Shown: positions 18,535 to 29,307, numbered from the stretch's first letter. The stretch is 64,000 nucleotides of DNA from Tolumonas osonensis (GCF_014202415.1 NZ_JACHGR010000011.1:1-64000), one strand, 5' to 3'. The notes: a model not told the origin generated them from the letters alone. Made by a program: numbers and translations.

Positions 18535-20625
18535 TCAGCGGGATAACTGTCGGCGGCGCCGGTTTATTTCCGCCAGCAGCGAGGTGACTTCTGGATCACG
18601 GAACATCGCTTCCAGCGTAGTGCTCAACTTGCGGCGCCAGTTGGGGTAAATCTCGTGCGTGGTGCCGGGAATGTTGACCGGCATGGTCATATTCAGCCAG
18701 TCCTCCGGCTGCAGGCCGAGCAGGGCGCTGTTGCTTTGCGCGACGTGGTAGTGAATGCCGCGGTTCAGCGCCGTATTCATCTGCATGCCCTGTGCATGCC
18801 GGCTGTACTCGTCCGGCAGACTGTGTTGACTGTGCAGGCTGTCGAGCATGCGTTGTTTGGCATGTTCCCGGTCCGCATAGAGGCGGCTGAGCACCTCGGC
18901 GTCCGGATACAGCCCCAGTGTCTGACCGAGCGTCAGATCGTCCGCCTGCCAGTAGCCGTACAGTGTCGGCATGTCGTGGGTGGAGAGTGTGGTCATCGCC
19001 TGTGCCGGATAATCCTGCGGTGCATAGAAACCGCTGTCCGGTGCCGGGGCGCGCTCAAAGTAGAATACCTTGTAGGAGTAGACACCATTCTCGCGCAACT
19101 TGGTGACGATTTCCGCCGGCACGGTGCCGAGATCTTCGCCGATGACCATGCACTGATATCGCTGGCTTTCCAGTGCCAGTATTGCCAGCAGATCATCCAC
19201 CGGATAGCTGACAAAGGCGCCATCGACTGCGGTCGAGCCCTGCGGTACCCACCACAGCCGCAACAGACTCATCACATGATCGATACGCAGCGCACCACAG
19301 GCTTTTATGTTCGAGCGGATCAGATCGATGAACGGCTGATAGCCACGCTGACGCATGACCTGCGGCCGCATGGGCGGCAGCCCCCAGTTCTGGCCGAGCG
19401 GACCGAGGATATCCGGCGGGGCACCCACCGATGCCTTCAGGCAATAGAGTTCACGATCACACCAGGTTTCCGTGCCGCCTTCGGTGACACCGACCGCCAG
19501 ATCGCGGTAGATGCCGATCAGCATGCCGGCATCACGCGCGCTTTGCTGGCACTCCTGCAACTGACCTTGCGTCAGCCACTGCAGCCAGGCATAGAAGCGG
19601 ATCTCATCGGCATGCTCCTGACGGAACGACGTCAGCGCCGGACTGTCCCACTGCTGATAGTCCGCCGGCCAGGCTGGCCAGCCCCAGGCGTTGGCATCCT
19701 GCTGTTTCAGCCAGACATGCAGCGCATCGTAGGTAGCCTGCTGCTGCAGACTTTCGCCCTGCTGTTTGCAGAACTGTTCGAATTCGGTGACGCGTGGAAT
19801 ATCGTGCGGCAGCGAAGCGAAGTACTGATAGGCCAGTTTCAGGCCGGTCAGTTTCAGCGCGGTGACCTGCGGATAATCGATATAGTCGCAGTCACGGGCG
19901 GCCTGCAGCTGTTGCCGGGTTTCCGCGCTCTGCCACCAGAGCTGCGCGGCGGAGCTGAGCTGGAAGTCCGGCAGTTTGTGCACGGCAATGTAGATGATGT
20001 TCAGCCAGCGGCGGGATGAGGGGCTGTACGGGCTGGCGCTGTCCGGACTGGCCGGATAGAGCGCATGCAGCGGGTTGAGGCCGACAAAATCCGCGCCCTG
20101 TGCGGCCAGCTCGGTGACCATCTGTTTCAGATCGGCGAAATCACCGATACCCCAGTTTTCCTCGGAACGCAGCGTATACAGTTGTACGCAGGCGCCCCAG
20201 GTTTTCTTGCCCTGCTGGATCGCATCCGGCTCATAACAGCGGCGCGGTGCGATGATCACCCGGCTTTCGGCAACTACTTTACGCCCCTGCAGCAGGCAGA
20301 GTTTGTGATAGCCGATGGGTAATGTTTCGGGCAGTGTCAGAAAGCCTTGCGCGACCAAACCGCGTAGCGGCTTGCCGTTTTCCGGCTGCAGGCGCCAGTG
20401 GCAGGTGTCGGTGACACCATCCTGCAGCAGGATGCGGAATAGGTCATCCTGGCGGAATACACAGACTGGCGGCAGCAGACCGCTGTCCGGTGTGAGGTCG
20501 CCCAGCGCCGCCAGAATCTTTTCCTGGGTGCTGACTTTGATGTGTATCGGCTCACCGTGGGCACTGATGTAACTGTCGGCAATACCGGCCGCTTTTGCGG
20601 CCGTTTCGATAGCAGAGATATCCAT
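18535..20625 (-). CDS. malQ: 4-alpha-glucanotransferase (amylomaltase)
   Basis: MalQ transfers maltodextrinyl groups between oligosaccharides and releases glucose, feeding longer dextrins to MalP in the cytoplasm. The 696-aa protein belongs to GH77 and matches the E. coli length (694). Visible motifs are the acceptor region GADFVGLNPLHALYPASP, LRIDHVMSL with the nucleophile Asp, GEDLGTVP with the catalytic Glu, and STHDMPTL with the third carboxylate. It lies 9 nt after malP, with AAGGATG before the ATG. The pair forms malPQ, divergent from malT. Confidence 0.96.
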   Translation of the reverse strand: MDISAIETAAKAAGIADSYISAHGEPIHIKVSTQEKILAALGDLTPDSGLLPPVCVFRQDDLFRILLQDGVTDTCHWRLQPENGKPLRGLVAQGFLTLPETLPIGYHKLCLLQGRKVVAESRVIIAPRRCYEPDAIQQGKKTWGACVQLYTLRSEENWGIGDFADLKQMVTELAAQGADFVGLNPLHALYPASPDSASPYSPSSRRWLNIIYIAVHKLPDFQLSSAAQLWWQSAETRQQLQAARDCDYIDYPQVTALKLTGLKLAYQYFASLPHDIPRVTEFEQFCKQQGESLQQQATYDALHVWLKQQDANAWGWPAWPADYQQWDSPALTSFRQEHADEIRFYAWLQWLTQGQLQECQQSARDAGMLIGIYRDLAVGVTEGGTETWCDRELYCLKASVGAPPDILGPLGQNWGLPPMRPQVMRQRGYQPFIDLIRSNIKACGALRIDHVMSLLRLWWVPQGSTAVDGAFVSYPVDDLLAILALESQRYQCMVIGEDLGTVPAEIVTKLRENGVYSYKVFYFERAPAPDSGFYAPQDYPAQAMTTLSTHDMPTLYGYWQADDLTLGQTLGLYPDAEVLSRLYADREHAKQRMLDSLHSQHSLPDEYSRHAQGMQMNTALNRGIHYHVAQSNSALLGLQPEDWLNMTMPVNIPGTTHEIYPNWRRKLSTTLEAMFRDPEVTSLLAEINRRRRQLSR

Positions 20626-20634
20626 AAGGCATCC

Positions 20635-23070
20635 TTATACGGCTGGTTGCCAGATCTGGCGTTGATAGTCACGGATGGAACGGTCGGAGCTGAACATGCC
20701 GGTACGGGCAGTGTTCAGAATGCAGCGCCGCAGCCACGCTTCCGGTTGCTGGTAGAGGGCATCGACCTGTTGCTGTGCTTCCCAGTAGGCATCGAAGTCA
20801 GCCAGCACCAGATAAGGATCACCGCCTTCCAGCAGACTGTGCCACAGTGGTTGCAGCGCCTGCGGGTTATCCGGGGTGTAGTAGCCGCTCATCAGCTCAT
20901 CCAGTGCCGCTTTCAGGCGCGGACTCTGCAGGACGTAATCGTACGGGTTATAACCGGCGGCCAGCAGTGTTTTCACCTGATCGACGGTATGACCGAAGAT
21001 GAACAGATTGTCGCGGCTGACCTGCTCGGAGATTTCGACATTGGCGCCGTCCAGCGTACCGACGGTTAGTGCGCCGTTCATCGCCAGTTTCATGTTGCCG
21101 GTACCGGAAGCTTCTTTACCGGCAGTGGAGATCTGCTCGGAAACATCGGCGGCCGGGATCAGCAGCTCCGCCAGCGTCACGCGGTAATCCGGTAGGAATA
21201 CCACCTTCAGCTTGTCATTGACGAACGGATCGTTGTTGATGCACTCCGCGACCTTGTTGATCGCCAGAATGATGTTCTTCGCCAGGTGATAGCCCGGTGC
21301 CGCTTTGGCGGCGAACAGGAATACGCGTGGTGGTACGGCCAGATTCGGCTGCGCACGCAGCTGCTGATAACGGGCGATGATCTGCAGCAGGTTCAGGTGC
21401 TGGCGTTTGTATTCATGCAGACGCTTGATTTGCACATCGAAGATGGCGTGCGGATCAAGTTTGATGCCCTGGGTCTGCCAGACGTAGTCGGCCAGCCGTT
21501 GCTTGTTAGCCAATTTGATGTCGCGGTAACGGCGGCGGAAATCGGCTTTGGCGGCAAACGGTTCGAGATCGCGCAGCGTGTCGAGATCACGCGCCCAGTC
21601 CACCTTCAGCGTTTCATCCAGCAGTTCAGCCAGCTGCGGGTTGCACTGTTTCAGCCAGCGACGCGGGGTGATGCCGTTGGTGACGTTGTGGAACTTCTGC
21701 GGCCAGAGCTCATTGTATTCCGGGAACAGATCGCTCTTCACCAGATCGGAATGCAGTTGCGCCACGCCGTTGACGGCAAAACAGGTGACCACACACAGAT
21801 TGGCCATGCGGATGCTGCCATCGTAAATCACTGCCACTTTCTCATCGATCTGGTCATCGTCCGGCCACTGCTGGCGGGCCTGTGCCATAAAGCGGCGATC
21901 GATTTCATCGATGATGTAATAGTGACGTGGTAGCAGAGTAGCCACCAGATCCTGCGGCCAGCACTCCAGCGCTTCCGGCAACAGGGTGTGGTTGGTGTAG
22001 GCAAACAGACGGGTACAGATCGACCAGGCATCTTCCCAGCACATCTGGTGATCATCCAGCAGCACCCGCATCAGCTCCGGAATGGCGATGGTCGGATGGG
22101 TATCGTTCAGCTGGATCACTTCGTAATCCGGCAGTGACAGCAGGCTGCGGCCAGCCGCCAGATGGCGGTGCAGAATGTCGGCAATCGAGCAGGCGCAGTG
22201 GAAATATTGCTGCATCAGGCGCAGCTCTTTGCCCGGCTGATGATTATCGCTCGGGTAGAGCACCTTGCTCAGTTTGCTGGCAGTGACACCGGCTTCCACC
22301 GATTGCAAATAGTCGCCGTCATTGAACTGCTGCAGGTCGAGTGGCGTCGGGTGGCTGGCGTGCCACAGACGCAGGGTTTGTACCACCTGATTGTGATAAC
22401 CGAGGATCGGCAGGTCATGGGCTTCACCCTGAATGGTCAGGGCCGGTACCCAGTACTGACGATCCTGGTCATCGGTGCACACTTCGCCGCCGAAGCCGAC
22501 CGGCAGTGTGAGCCCGACGTGTCTGGTCAGCCACGGGTAATGTTCGCTGTGCCAGTCATCCGGCGCTTCCTGCTGCTCGCCATTGCGGAATGACTGACGG
22601 AACAGACCATACTGATAGCTCAGGCCATAACCGGTGGCTGGCTGATCGACCGCCGCCATCGAGTCGAGGAAACAGGCGGCCAGACGACCCAGCCCGCCGT
22701 TACCGAGGCCGGGATCGACCTCCTGCTCCAGCAGGTCGTTCAGCTCGCGACCGTATTTACTGACTACCTCGCGTACCACATCGGCACAGTCGAGGCTGAT
22801 CAGATTGTTCAGTGTCAGGCGGCCGACCAGAAATTCCAGCGACAGATAGTTCACATGGCGCTCAGCGCCAGTCGCCGCGCGCAGTTGTCCTTCCGCACGG
22901 CGTGCTGCCACCTGCTCGTTGACGGCGGCACTCACTGCCAGCCACCACTGATACGGGGTCATCTCACGGGCAGATTGCAATCCGAGACGCTGCCACTGAC
23001 GGCTCAGGGCGGCATCAAATTCGGCGGCTGAAAACAGCGCCGGTTTCTTCATTGGTTTTTTGCTGGTCAT
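20635..23070 (-). CDS. malP: Maltodextrin phosphorylase
   Basis: MalP phosphorolyses maltodextrins to glucose 1-phosphate in the cytoplasm with pyridoxal phosphate. The 811-aa GT35 protein has the conserved phosphorylase blocks [16 protein letters not shown], a [11 protein letters not shown] segment, and the PLP-lysine region [28 protein letters not shown], where the Lys in NMKLAMNG carries PLP. There is no regulatory N-terminal extension, as expected for MalP rather than glycogen phosphorylase. GAAGGA precedes the ATG. The promoter region toward malT holds MalT-box-like sites. Confidence 0.95.
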   Translation of the reverse strand: MTSKKPMKKPALFSAAEFDAALSRQWQRLGLQSAREMTPYQWWLAVSAAVNEQVAARRAEGQLRAATGAERHVNYLSLEFLVGRLTLNNLISLDCADVVREVVSKYGRELNDLLEQEVDPGLGNGGLGRLAACFLDSMAAVDQPATGYGLSYQYGLFRQSFRNGEQQEAPDDWHSEHYPWLTRHVGLTLPVGFGGEVCTDDQDRQYWVPALTIQGEAHDLPILGYHNQVVQTLRLWHASHPTPLDLQQFNDGDYLQSVEAGVTASKLSKVLYPSDNHQPGKELRLMQQYFHCACSIADILHRHLAAGRSLLSLPDYEVIQLNDTHPTIAIPELMRVLLDDHQMCWEDAWSICTRLFAYTNHTLLPEALECWPQDLVATLLPRHYYIIDEIDRRFMAQARQQWPDDDQIDEKVAVIYDGSIRMANLCVVTCFAVNGVAQLHSDLVKSDLFPEYNELWPQKFHNVTNGITPRRWLKQCNPQLAELLDETLKVDWARDLDTLRDLEPFAAKADFRRRYRDIKLANKQRLADYVWQTQGIKLDPHAIFDVQIKRLHEYKRQHLNLLQIIARYQQLRAQPNLAVPPRVFLFAAKAAPGYHLAKNIILAINKVAECINNDPFVNDKLKVVFLPDYRVTLAELLIPAADVSEQISTAGKEASGTGNMKLAMNGALTVGTLDGANVEISEQVSRDNLFIFGHTVDQVKTLLAAGYNPYDYVLQSPRLKAALDELMSGYYTPDNPQALQPLWHSLLEGGDPYLVLADFDAYWEAQQQVDALYQQPEAWLRRCILNTARTGMFSSDRSIRDYQRQIWQPAV

Positions 23071-23142
23071 TCGTTTTGTCCTTCGTCATCAGGAAAACCT
23101 AAATCGATTGATATCCATCCTGAAGTGAAAAATCAGCCGTCA

Positions 23143-23152
23143 CCTCATCCCG
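23143..23152 (-). promoter_or_regulatory. MalT-box-like site facing malP
   Basis: On the minus strand CGGGATGAGG matches the MalT consensus at 9 of 10 positions, 73 nt before the malP start. Confidence 0.7.
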
Positions 23153-23168
23153 AAAAAAGATTAGTGAG

Positions 23169-23178
23169 GAGGATGAGC
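23169..23178 (+). promoter_or_regulatory. MalT-box-like site upstream of malP, opposite orientation
   Basis: GAGGATGAGC matches the MalT consensus at 8 of 10 positions on the plus strand, 16 nt from the minus-strand box. An overlapping alternative at 23166-23175 scores equally. Confidence 0.5.
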
Positions 23179-23326
23179 AGGGCGTAGGACAGGTGATTAG
23201 TGAGCGGTTAGTATGGTTTTGAGAATGACTGCATTGAAAAAAGATCATCCTGCAGGCACCGTGTACCGTAGCTGAAAATTTCATATTGTGGCTGTAGCAA
23301 GACCACAGATAACTGGAAACGACGTT

Positions 23327-26047
23327 ATGCTGATCCCTTCAAAACTGAGCCGTCCGGTTCGCCTGCAAAATGCCATCATCCGTGACCGTTTACTGCAGCG
23401 TCTGCAAAAAGCGCTGGATTATCGTCTGGTGTTGCTGCACGGTCCGGCAGGTTATGGCAAAACCACGCTGATCGCCCAGTGGGCGGCGACGCTGCCGCAT
23501 GTCGGCTGGTTTTCGCTGGATGACAGTGACAATCAGCCGGAACGTTTTGCCCGTTATCTGGTGGCGGCGCTGCAGCATGCGACCGGGGGGCATTGCGTCA
23601 AAAGCGAGTCGCTCAGTCAGAAGCATCAGTATGCCCGGCTGTCGTCACTGCTCGGTCAGGTGTTCGCCGAACTGGCCGACTGGACGGAGCCGACCTATCT
23701 CATCATCGACGATTACCATCTGATCGATAACGAAGAAATCCATGAGGCGATGCGCTTCTTCCTGCGTAATCAGCCGGATAATCTGACGCTGGTGGTGATC
23801 TCGCGCGCCCTGCCGCCGCTGGGCATTGCCAATCTGCGCGTGCGCGAACAGTTGCTGGAGCTGGATAACCAGTTGCTGGCGTTTAACCATCAGGAAGCAC
23901 AGCAGTTTTTCTGTAACCGTCTGTCGACGCCGATGGACGAGCAGGAGAGTGCCACGCTGTGTGATGAGGTCGAAGGCTGGGCAACGGCGCTGCAGCTGAT
24001 CGCCCTGTCGTCACCGGATTCCCGGGCGACGGCACATCAGTCGGCGCGCAAACTCTCCGGGCTGAACACCAGCTATCTGTGGGAGTATCTGGCGGAAGAA
24101 GTGATGGATCGCATCGATGCGCCGACACGGGATTTTCTGCTGCGCTGTTCGGTACTGCGTTCGATGAATGATTCGCTGGTGGCGAAACTCACTGGCCGGC
24201 AGGACGGGCTGGCGCAGCTGAGCGAGCTGGAGCGGCGCGGGCTGTTTGTGCAGCGCATGGACATGGACGGTGACACCATCTGGTTCCGCTTCCACCCGCT
24301 GTTTGCCTCCTTCCTGCAGCATTGCTGTCAGCAGCAACTCTCTGCCGAACTGCCCGAGCTGCACCGCCGGGCGGCGGCAGGCTGGCAGGCACTGAACATT
24401 CCGTCGGAAGCGATCCACCATGCCCTGGCGGCCAGTGACGCATTATTACTGCGAGAGATCCTGCTGCAATATGGCTGGTCACTGTTCCATCACGGCGAAC
24501 TGGTCCTGCTGTCAGACTGCCTGGAGGCCTTGCCGTATAACGAGCTGATCCAGAGCCCGAATCTGGTGCTGCTGCAGGCGTGGCTGGCACAGAGTCAGCA
24601 CCGTTACACGCAGGTGGATGCGCTGCTGGAGCGGGCGAAACAGGCGATGGCGGAACATCAGGTACGGCTCAACGACGCGCTGCAGGGCGAATTCAATGCC
24701 CTGCGTGCGCAGGTGGCGCTGAATGCCAACCGGCCGGAAGAGGCGCTGCATCTGGCGCGCGAGGCACTGGCGCAGCTGCCGCAAACCAACTTCTACGGCC
24801 GCATTGTCGCCACCTCGGTGATCGGCGAAGTGCACCATTACCTAGGCCAGCTGAGCAGTGCCTTGCCGATGATGCAACGTACCGAGCAGATGGCGCGGCG
24901 CCACGGCACCTACCACTATGCGCTGTGGGCGCTGCTGCAGCAGAGTGAAATTCTGATCGCACAGGGTTTCCTGCAGGCGGCGTATGAGGTGCAGGACAAG
25001 GCGCTGGAACTGGTACAGACCCAGCATCTGGAACAGCTGCCGCTGCATGAGTTTCTGCTGCGTATCCGTGCCCAGATCCTCTGGTCGTGGTACCGGCTGG
25101 ATGAAGCCGAAAGCTGTGCCCGGCAGGGGCTGCAGGTGCTCTCCGGTTACGAGGCGAAGCAGCAGCTGCAGTGTGTTGCCATGCTGGCCAAAGTCTCGCT
25201 GGCCCGCGGCGACATCGACAATGCCAGTCAGCATCTGCAGCGTTGCGAAGTGCTGCTGCACAATGCCGATTATCATAGCGACTGGATCAGCAACGCCGAT
25301 ATTCCGCGGCTGCTCTACTGGCAGATGACCGGGGACAAACAAGCCGTGCGCAGCTGGCTGGCGCAGGCGGAACGCCCCGAGGCGGCCTGCAACCACTTCC
25401 TGCAGGGGCAGTGGCGCAACATTGCCCGCGCACACCTGATCCTCGAAGAAAACGAGCAGGCAGCAGAGGTGTTACAGCACCTGAACAGTGAAGCGCGGCG
25501 GCTCAATCTGTACAGCGATCTCAACCGCAACCTGCTGCTGTGCACCGTGCTGCACTGGCAGCGCAATGAACGCAGCGAGGCACAACGGGCGCTGATGGAG
25601 GCGCTGACGCTGTCCAACCGCACCGGTTTTGTCAGCCATTTCGTGATTGAAGGCGAGATTGTGGCGCAACTGCTGCGTCAGCTACTGCAGCTTAATACGC
25701 TTTCCGAGATGGAGCAGCACAAGGCGCAGCGTCTGCTGAAAGACATCAATCAACATCATCGCCACAAATTCGCCCATTTTGACGAAGGCTTTGTCGAGAA
25801 ACTGCTGAACCATCCGCATGTGCCGGAACTGATCCGCACCAGCCCGCTGACGCAGCGCGAATGGCAGGTACTGGGGCTGATCTACTCCGGCTACAGCAAC
25901 GAGCAGATCGCGGTGGAACTGGATGTCGCGGCCACCACCATCAAGACGCATATCCGCAATCTCTACCAGAAACTCGGCATTCTGCACCGGCAGGATGCGG
26001 TCGAGCAGGCACAGAAGCTGCTGAAACTGATGGGGTATGGGGTGTAA
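23327..26047 (+). CDS. malT: Maltose regulon transcriptional activator MalT
   Basis: MalT is the ATP- and maltotriose-dependent activator of the mal genes. The 906-aa product (E. coli 901) has Walker [10 protein letters not shown] near residue 40 in a STAND ATPase module, a helical winged segment, a long tetratricopeptide-like sensor region, and a C-terminal LuxR-type helix-turn-helix. The last runs from [12 protein letters not shown] to [16 protein letters not shown] at the end. The start [12 protein letters not shown] at 23327 equals the E. coli N terminus; the frame from 23288 adds 13 residues without support. It is divergent from malPQ as in E. coli. Confidence 0.97.
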   Translation: MLIPSKLSRPVRLQNAIIRDRLLQRLQKALDYRLVLLHGPAGYGKTTLIAQWAATLPHVGWFSLDDSDNQPERFARYLVAALQHATGGHCVKSESLSQKHQYARLSSLLGQVFAELADWTEPTYLIIDDYHLIDNEEIHEAMRFFLRNQPDNLTLVVISRALPPLGIANLRVREQLLELDNQLLAFNHQEAQQFFCNRLSTPMDEQESATLCDEVEGWATALQLIALSSPDSRATAHQSARKLSGLNTSYLWEYLAEEVMDRIDAPTRDFLLRCSVLRSMNDSLVAKLTGRQDGLAQLSELERRGLFVQRMDMDGDTIWFRFHPLFASFLQHCCQQQLSAELPELHRRAAAGWQALNIPSEAIHHALAASDALLLREILLQYGWSLFHHGELVLLSDCLEALPYNELIQSPNLVLLQAWLAQSQHRYTQVDALLERAKQAMAEHQVRLNDALQGEFNALRAQVALNANRPEEALHLAREALAQLPQTNFYGRIVATSVIGEVHHYLGQLSSALPMMQRTEQMARRHGTYHYALWALLQQSEILIAQGFLQAAYEVQDKALELVQTQHLEQLPLHEFLLRIRAQILWSWYRLDEAESCARQGLQVLSGYEAKQQLQCVAMLAKVSLARGDIDNASQHLQRCEVLLHNADYHSDWISNADIPRLLYWQMTGDKQAVRSWLAQAERPEAACNHFLQGQWRNIARAHLILEENEQAAEVLQHLNSEARRLNLYSDLNRNLLLCTVLHWQRNERSEAQRALMEALTLSNRTGFVSHFVIEGEIVAQLLRQLLQLNTLSEMEQHKAQRLLKDINQHHRHKFAHFDEGFVEKLLNHPHVPELIRTSPLTQREWQVLGLIYSGYSNEQIAVELDVAATTIKTHIRNLYQKLGILHRQDAVEQAQKLLKLMGYGV

Positions 26048-26158
26048 TCAGTGCGAACGGTATGCCCGTCCGGACGGACGGCTTACTGTCAGTATTAACA
26101 GAACCTGATGTGGACTCATTTTTATACCATGGTACTTATTTCTTATTGAGTACGGGAC

Positions 26159-28726
26159 ATGAGTACACCCAATCCGCCAGCGACCAAGAAGCCGTTAGCT
26201 GTAAAATATCCGTTTGTTACTGAGTCCGGCCAGGACTACCGCGATCTCGATACATTGCTGAACGATTTAGGTGCGCAATCAGGCGGTTATTATCTGCTGG
26301 GGGCAAACAATTACTGGCATGGCGGCATTCACATCACCGGCGAGAAATTCGCCCAGCATCAGAACGAGCATCCCGTCCGTTGCATGATGGACGGCGTGGT
26401 TGTCGCCTATCGCCTGAACAGACAATACCCGACCCAGAAGTGGCAGCCGACAGGTGATTTAGCGGCCAAAGATCTCAAATTCAGCAACGGATTCTGTTTG
26501 GTCAGACATGACTATGAGAGTCCGGTCAATCAGCAGGACGGCGAACATAACGGCAAAACCAATACACTGACTTTTTACAGTCTGTATATGCATCTGGCCG
26601 ACTACCGCACTTATACCGCCGACACCGCACAGTCTGTAAAAACCATTACGATCACCAAAGACACCAATGCCCGGGATGCTGCCGCTATCGCCAATGTCAT
26701 TGGCACGCTGAAACAGGGCAGTACGGTACAGCTCGATTCACAGCAAAGTCCGATACAAGCAACCGCCCGTGGCCGTCGATACCATTTCTATCTGGTCACG
26801 GTACAGATGCCGGCAGCAGATTCTGCCCCTACGGTCACTACCGGCATGCGGGTTTATCTCTATGCCGGCTGTTTTCCTGCCGACACCTTCACCGCGGTGG
26901 AAAAACCAAAACTTCCCGGTTATTGGAAGGCGACGGTGACCGGGAAATCGAAAGAACCCATGCGGATCTATGACTCCAAAGCGCATTGTATGCAGCGGAA
27001 TGTGCCGCCGGTAACGGTATTAAATCCGGAACAACCCTGTACTTTTCAGACGGAAAAAATCATCAAGAATGTCGCTATCAAAGGGAAATCGCATTCCATT
27101 GCCAAGTGTCAGTTTCCAGCTTCCGCTACCTTCCGGGGCGATCCGATTTCATCCGGCTGGATGATTGTCGATGAAAGTCAGGTGACGTGGGAAAGAGTCG
27201 AACCGACCGAATTTGATTCGATTGTGAAATTTACCGAGCCGATGCCGATTGCAGCCGGTGACCCCATTGGCCTGATGGGGATCTGGGAAAGCCCGGAACC
27301 GCCCTTTATAACCGGGATGACGAAAACCCGTCATCAAATGCACATTGAACTGTTTACCACCGATGACAAAACCGCGCTGGAAGCGTTTCTCAGTAACAGC
27401 GCAGGGCTGACGACGGGGAAAAAATATCTGAAAGTCCCGAAAGGCAGCCAACTTTACAGCAGTGACGGACATGGCAACTTCGTCAATCCGGACCCATTAC
27501 TGAATGCGGCTCGTGATTATGTATTTGAGGAATCGGCCTGCCGACAGGTAAAAGATACGGCTGGTACGGTGTTCTATCATCTCAAAGGGATCAAAACCGG
27601 TGAAGCGGCCACCGGCCCGGTTGATTTTGCGCACGTCAAACTAGAAGGGAACATCAAACTAGTCACTCAGCATGACTGGCAAGCACTCGGTTTTACGACC
27701 ATCGAAGAAACCAATGATGACTCGGATGGCTATATCAATCCGGAAAAAATTACATCCCCGCTATTTCAGGATATTTTTAAACGGGTTGACGGTATTAATA
27801 GCCGAAATGGGCAGGGCGATGGTGTACTGACGGGCACCGAAATCAGGAATGCCCTGCAGCAGGATAAAGAGCTGAGAAGCGATCTGTATAAAATGATCGC
27901 CGGTCACCCGAGCGAGTGGCACCAGGCAACGCAAAACAATATGAAGGCACATGCGGATGAACAGAACACCGATAATGCAGAAGAATATAAAAACACCAAC
28001 CAGTTTGAAGTTGAACGGTTTCTGCAATGTGAATTTGTTAGCCAGATTGAAGGGCTAACGCAGAAGTTGTGGCATTTTCATCCGGTGCAATTAATCTCAA
28101 TTATAAAGAATATAAGATATTGGCCATTAGGTAAAACATCAGAGTATTTTGAATCAGGTGGAAGAGGTCCTGGGACAATATCTTCAGGTAATGGTGATCA
28201 TGGCGGAGCGTCCTATGGAATATATCAGTTGTCATCTCGGATGGGAAAGCTGCAGGAATACATCAATTACTCAAAATTCAAAGAGAATTTTGATACATTA
28301 GATTTATGTTCTGAATCATTTAATTTAATGTGGAAAAAGATTGCCAGAGAATATGCCGATGAATTTAAAGAAGAACAACACAACTTCATAAGGAATACAA
28401 CATATAAAACCCAGATAAATATATTAAGTGAAAAAGGGGTGCTTATAAACCATAAGCGGGCTGCTATTCACGATATGGTTTGGTCAACAAGCGTTCAAAT
28501 GGGGCAGAATACAAAGTTAATACTAAGAGCACTTGAAAATAAAAATGTTAACACCTTAAATGATGTGGAAATAATATCATTGGTTCAAGATTATAAGGCT
28601 GATAATGTTGAATCTATATTCAGAAGTTCGCCTACACTTTGGGATAGTTTAAGAAGTAGAGCTGTAACAGAAAAAGAGCGATTAATCTACTTGGCTTCCA
28701 CTGATTACATGATAGAGGATCTATGA
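26159..28726 (+). CDS. Bifunctional peptidoglycan-hydrolase effector, TseP-like (candidate T6SS)
   Basis: This 855-aa protein has no signal peptide. The N-terminal half looks like an M23/LytM-type metallo-hydrolase in pieces: WHGGIHI (His54, His58), LYMHLAD (His145) and HQMHIE (His392, His395), with two beta-rich inserts between. Around 519-530 and 550-561 are EF-hand-like loops (NDDSDGYINPEK, NGQGDGVLTGTE). The C-terminal part has a lysozyme-like start, EYFESGGRGPG (Glu662/Glu665), followed by GDHGGASYGIYQLSS. The combination resembles TseP, a dual amidase/lysozyme T6SS effector described in Aeromonas; that match is recalled, not searched. The stop overlaps the next gene by ATGA, as in effector/immunity pairs. 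Base composition falls sharply to AT-rich near 28040, at the lysozyme-domain boundary. No T6SS structural gene is visible in the window. Confidence 0.75.
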   Translation: MSTPNPPATKKPLAVKYPFVTESGQDYRDLDTLLNDLGAQSGGYYLLGANNYWHGGIHITGEKFAQHQNEHPVRCMMDGVVVAYRLNRQYPTQKWQPTGDLAAKDLKFSNGFCLVRHDYESPVNQQDGEHNGKTNTLTFYSLYMHLADYRTYTADTAQSVKTITITKDTNARDAAAIANVIGTLKQGSTVQLDSQQSPIQATARGRRYHFYLVTVQMPAADSAPTVTTGMRVYLYAGCFPADTFTAVEKPKLPGYWKATVTGKSKEPMRIYDSKAHCMQRNVPPVTVLNPEQPCTFQTEKIIKNVAIKGKSHSIAKCQFPASATFRGDPISSGWMIVDESQVTWERVEPTEFDSIVKFTEPMPIAAGDPIGLMGIWESPEPPFITGMTKTRHQMHIELFTTDDKTALEAFLSNSAGLTTGKKYLKVPKGSQLYSSDGHGNFVNPDPLLNAARDYVFEESACRQVKDTAGTVFYHLKGIKTGEAATGPVDFAHVKLEGNIKLVTQHDWQALGFTTIEETNDDSDGYINPEKITSPLFQDIFKRVDGINSRNGQGDGVLTGTEIRNALQQDKELRSDLYKMIAGHPSEWHQATQNNMKAHADEQNTDNAEEYKNTNQFEVERFLQCEFVSQIEGLTQKLWHFHPVQLISIIKNIRYWPLGKTSEYFESGGRGPGTISSGNGDHGGASYGIYQLSSRMGKLQEYINYSKFKENFDTLDLCSESFNLMWKKIAREYADEFKEEQHNFIRNTTYKTQINILSEKGVLINHKRAAIHDMVWSTSVQMGQNTKLILRALENKNVNTLNDVEIISLVQDYKADNVESIFRSSPTLWDSLRSRAVTEKERLIYLASTDYMIEDL

Positions 28727-29106
28727 AAAAAGACATTTTATTACTTGCTATATTATTAAGTTTTTCATGTCACTCAAGTGAATATGGGGTTGGTTATACA
28801 ACATGTATAAAAGAAAGTGATGGTTCCACAGAAAACATATTGACTTGTATTAAGAGTGAGTACGCAGACCAAAGAAAGCAAGTTGAAAACTTCATTATTA
28901 AAAATTTCAAACAAGATAAATCGATGTTTATGTCTTTAGAGAAATATAATAAATCTTTAGACTCAGCGATATCAGATAAATGCAATGTTTATTTTTTATT
29001 AGATGGCGATAGGGGTAGTATAAGTGAAGCTCAGTGTGAGCTGGATGAACTATTGACATACAAGAAATTATTAAATGATTTTTATGAGATGCATAATGCA
29101 GGTTAA
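28723..29106 (+). CDS. Exported LprI-like (DUF1311-like) protein, candidate immunity protein
   Basis: This 127-aa protein has a hydrophobic signal sequence of about 16 residues followed by Cys (SFSC). It may be a lipoprotein, though Phe at -2 makes the lipobox imperfect. The mature part has four Cys residues besides the one at the signal end. Its pattern (Cys after a Lys/Ser region, then DKCNVYF, GDRGSISEAQCELDEL and a final YKKLL) resembles the LprI/DUF1311 lysozyme-inhibitor family (W/YRxxC, GGS, C, T/RxxxL). The start codon overlaps the effector stop (ATGA), so both are translated together. A periplasmic inhibitor of the lysozyme-like domain is the natural reading. It is strongly AT-rich, unlike the flanking mal and mak genes. 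Confidence 0.65.
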   Translation: MKKDILLLAILLSFSCHSSEYGVGYTTCIKESDGSTENILTCIKSEYADQRKQVENFIIKNFKQDKSMFMSLEKYNKSLDSAISDKCNVYFLLDGDRGSISEAQCELDELLTYKKLLNDFYEMHNAG

Positions 29107-29253
29107 ATAAATTTCAATATAATAATTAAATATTGGTGGTGCTCATATTTGCGAGCGCCATTTGATTTTCACATGCATTGTGTTCTTATGTGATACGTTA
29201 AAAATAATCAAAATTACAGTGCGATAGAAGTTCATCGCTGGGATGTCAGTGAT

Positions 29254-29280
29254 AAAGAAAAGGTGCCCTCTCGGACACCT
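29254..29280 (-). terminator. Terminator of mak
   Basis: On the minus strand AGGTGTCC and GGGCACCT form an 8-bp stem with one G-T pair around GAGA (29261-29280). TTTTC follows. It lies 27 nt after the mak stop. Confidence 0.8.
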
Positions 29281-29307
29281 CATCTAGCAGCAACGGCAAA
29301 ACCCGCA

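Larger units (their letters stand above)
23071..23326. promoter_or_regulatory. malP/malT divergent control region
   Basis: This 256-nt gap lies between malP (minus) and malT (plus). It holds two MalT-box-like sites, listed separately, that should drive malPQ. I found no convincing CRP site or clear -35/-10 pair for malT. Confidence 0.7.

Noticed and set aside
18655-20019. 454-codon plus-strand frame opposite malQ
   Set aside because: Antisense shadow of malQ with no family features.
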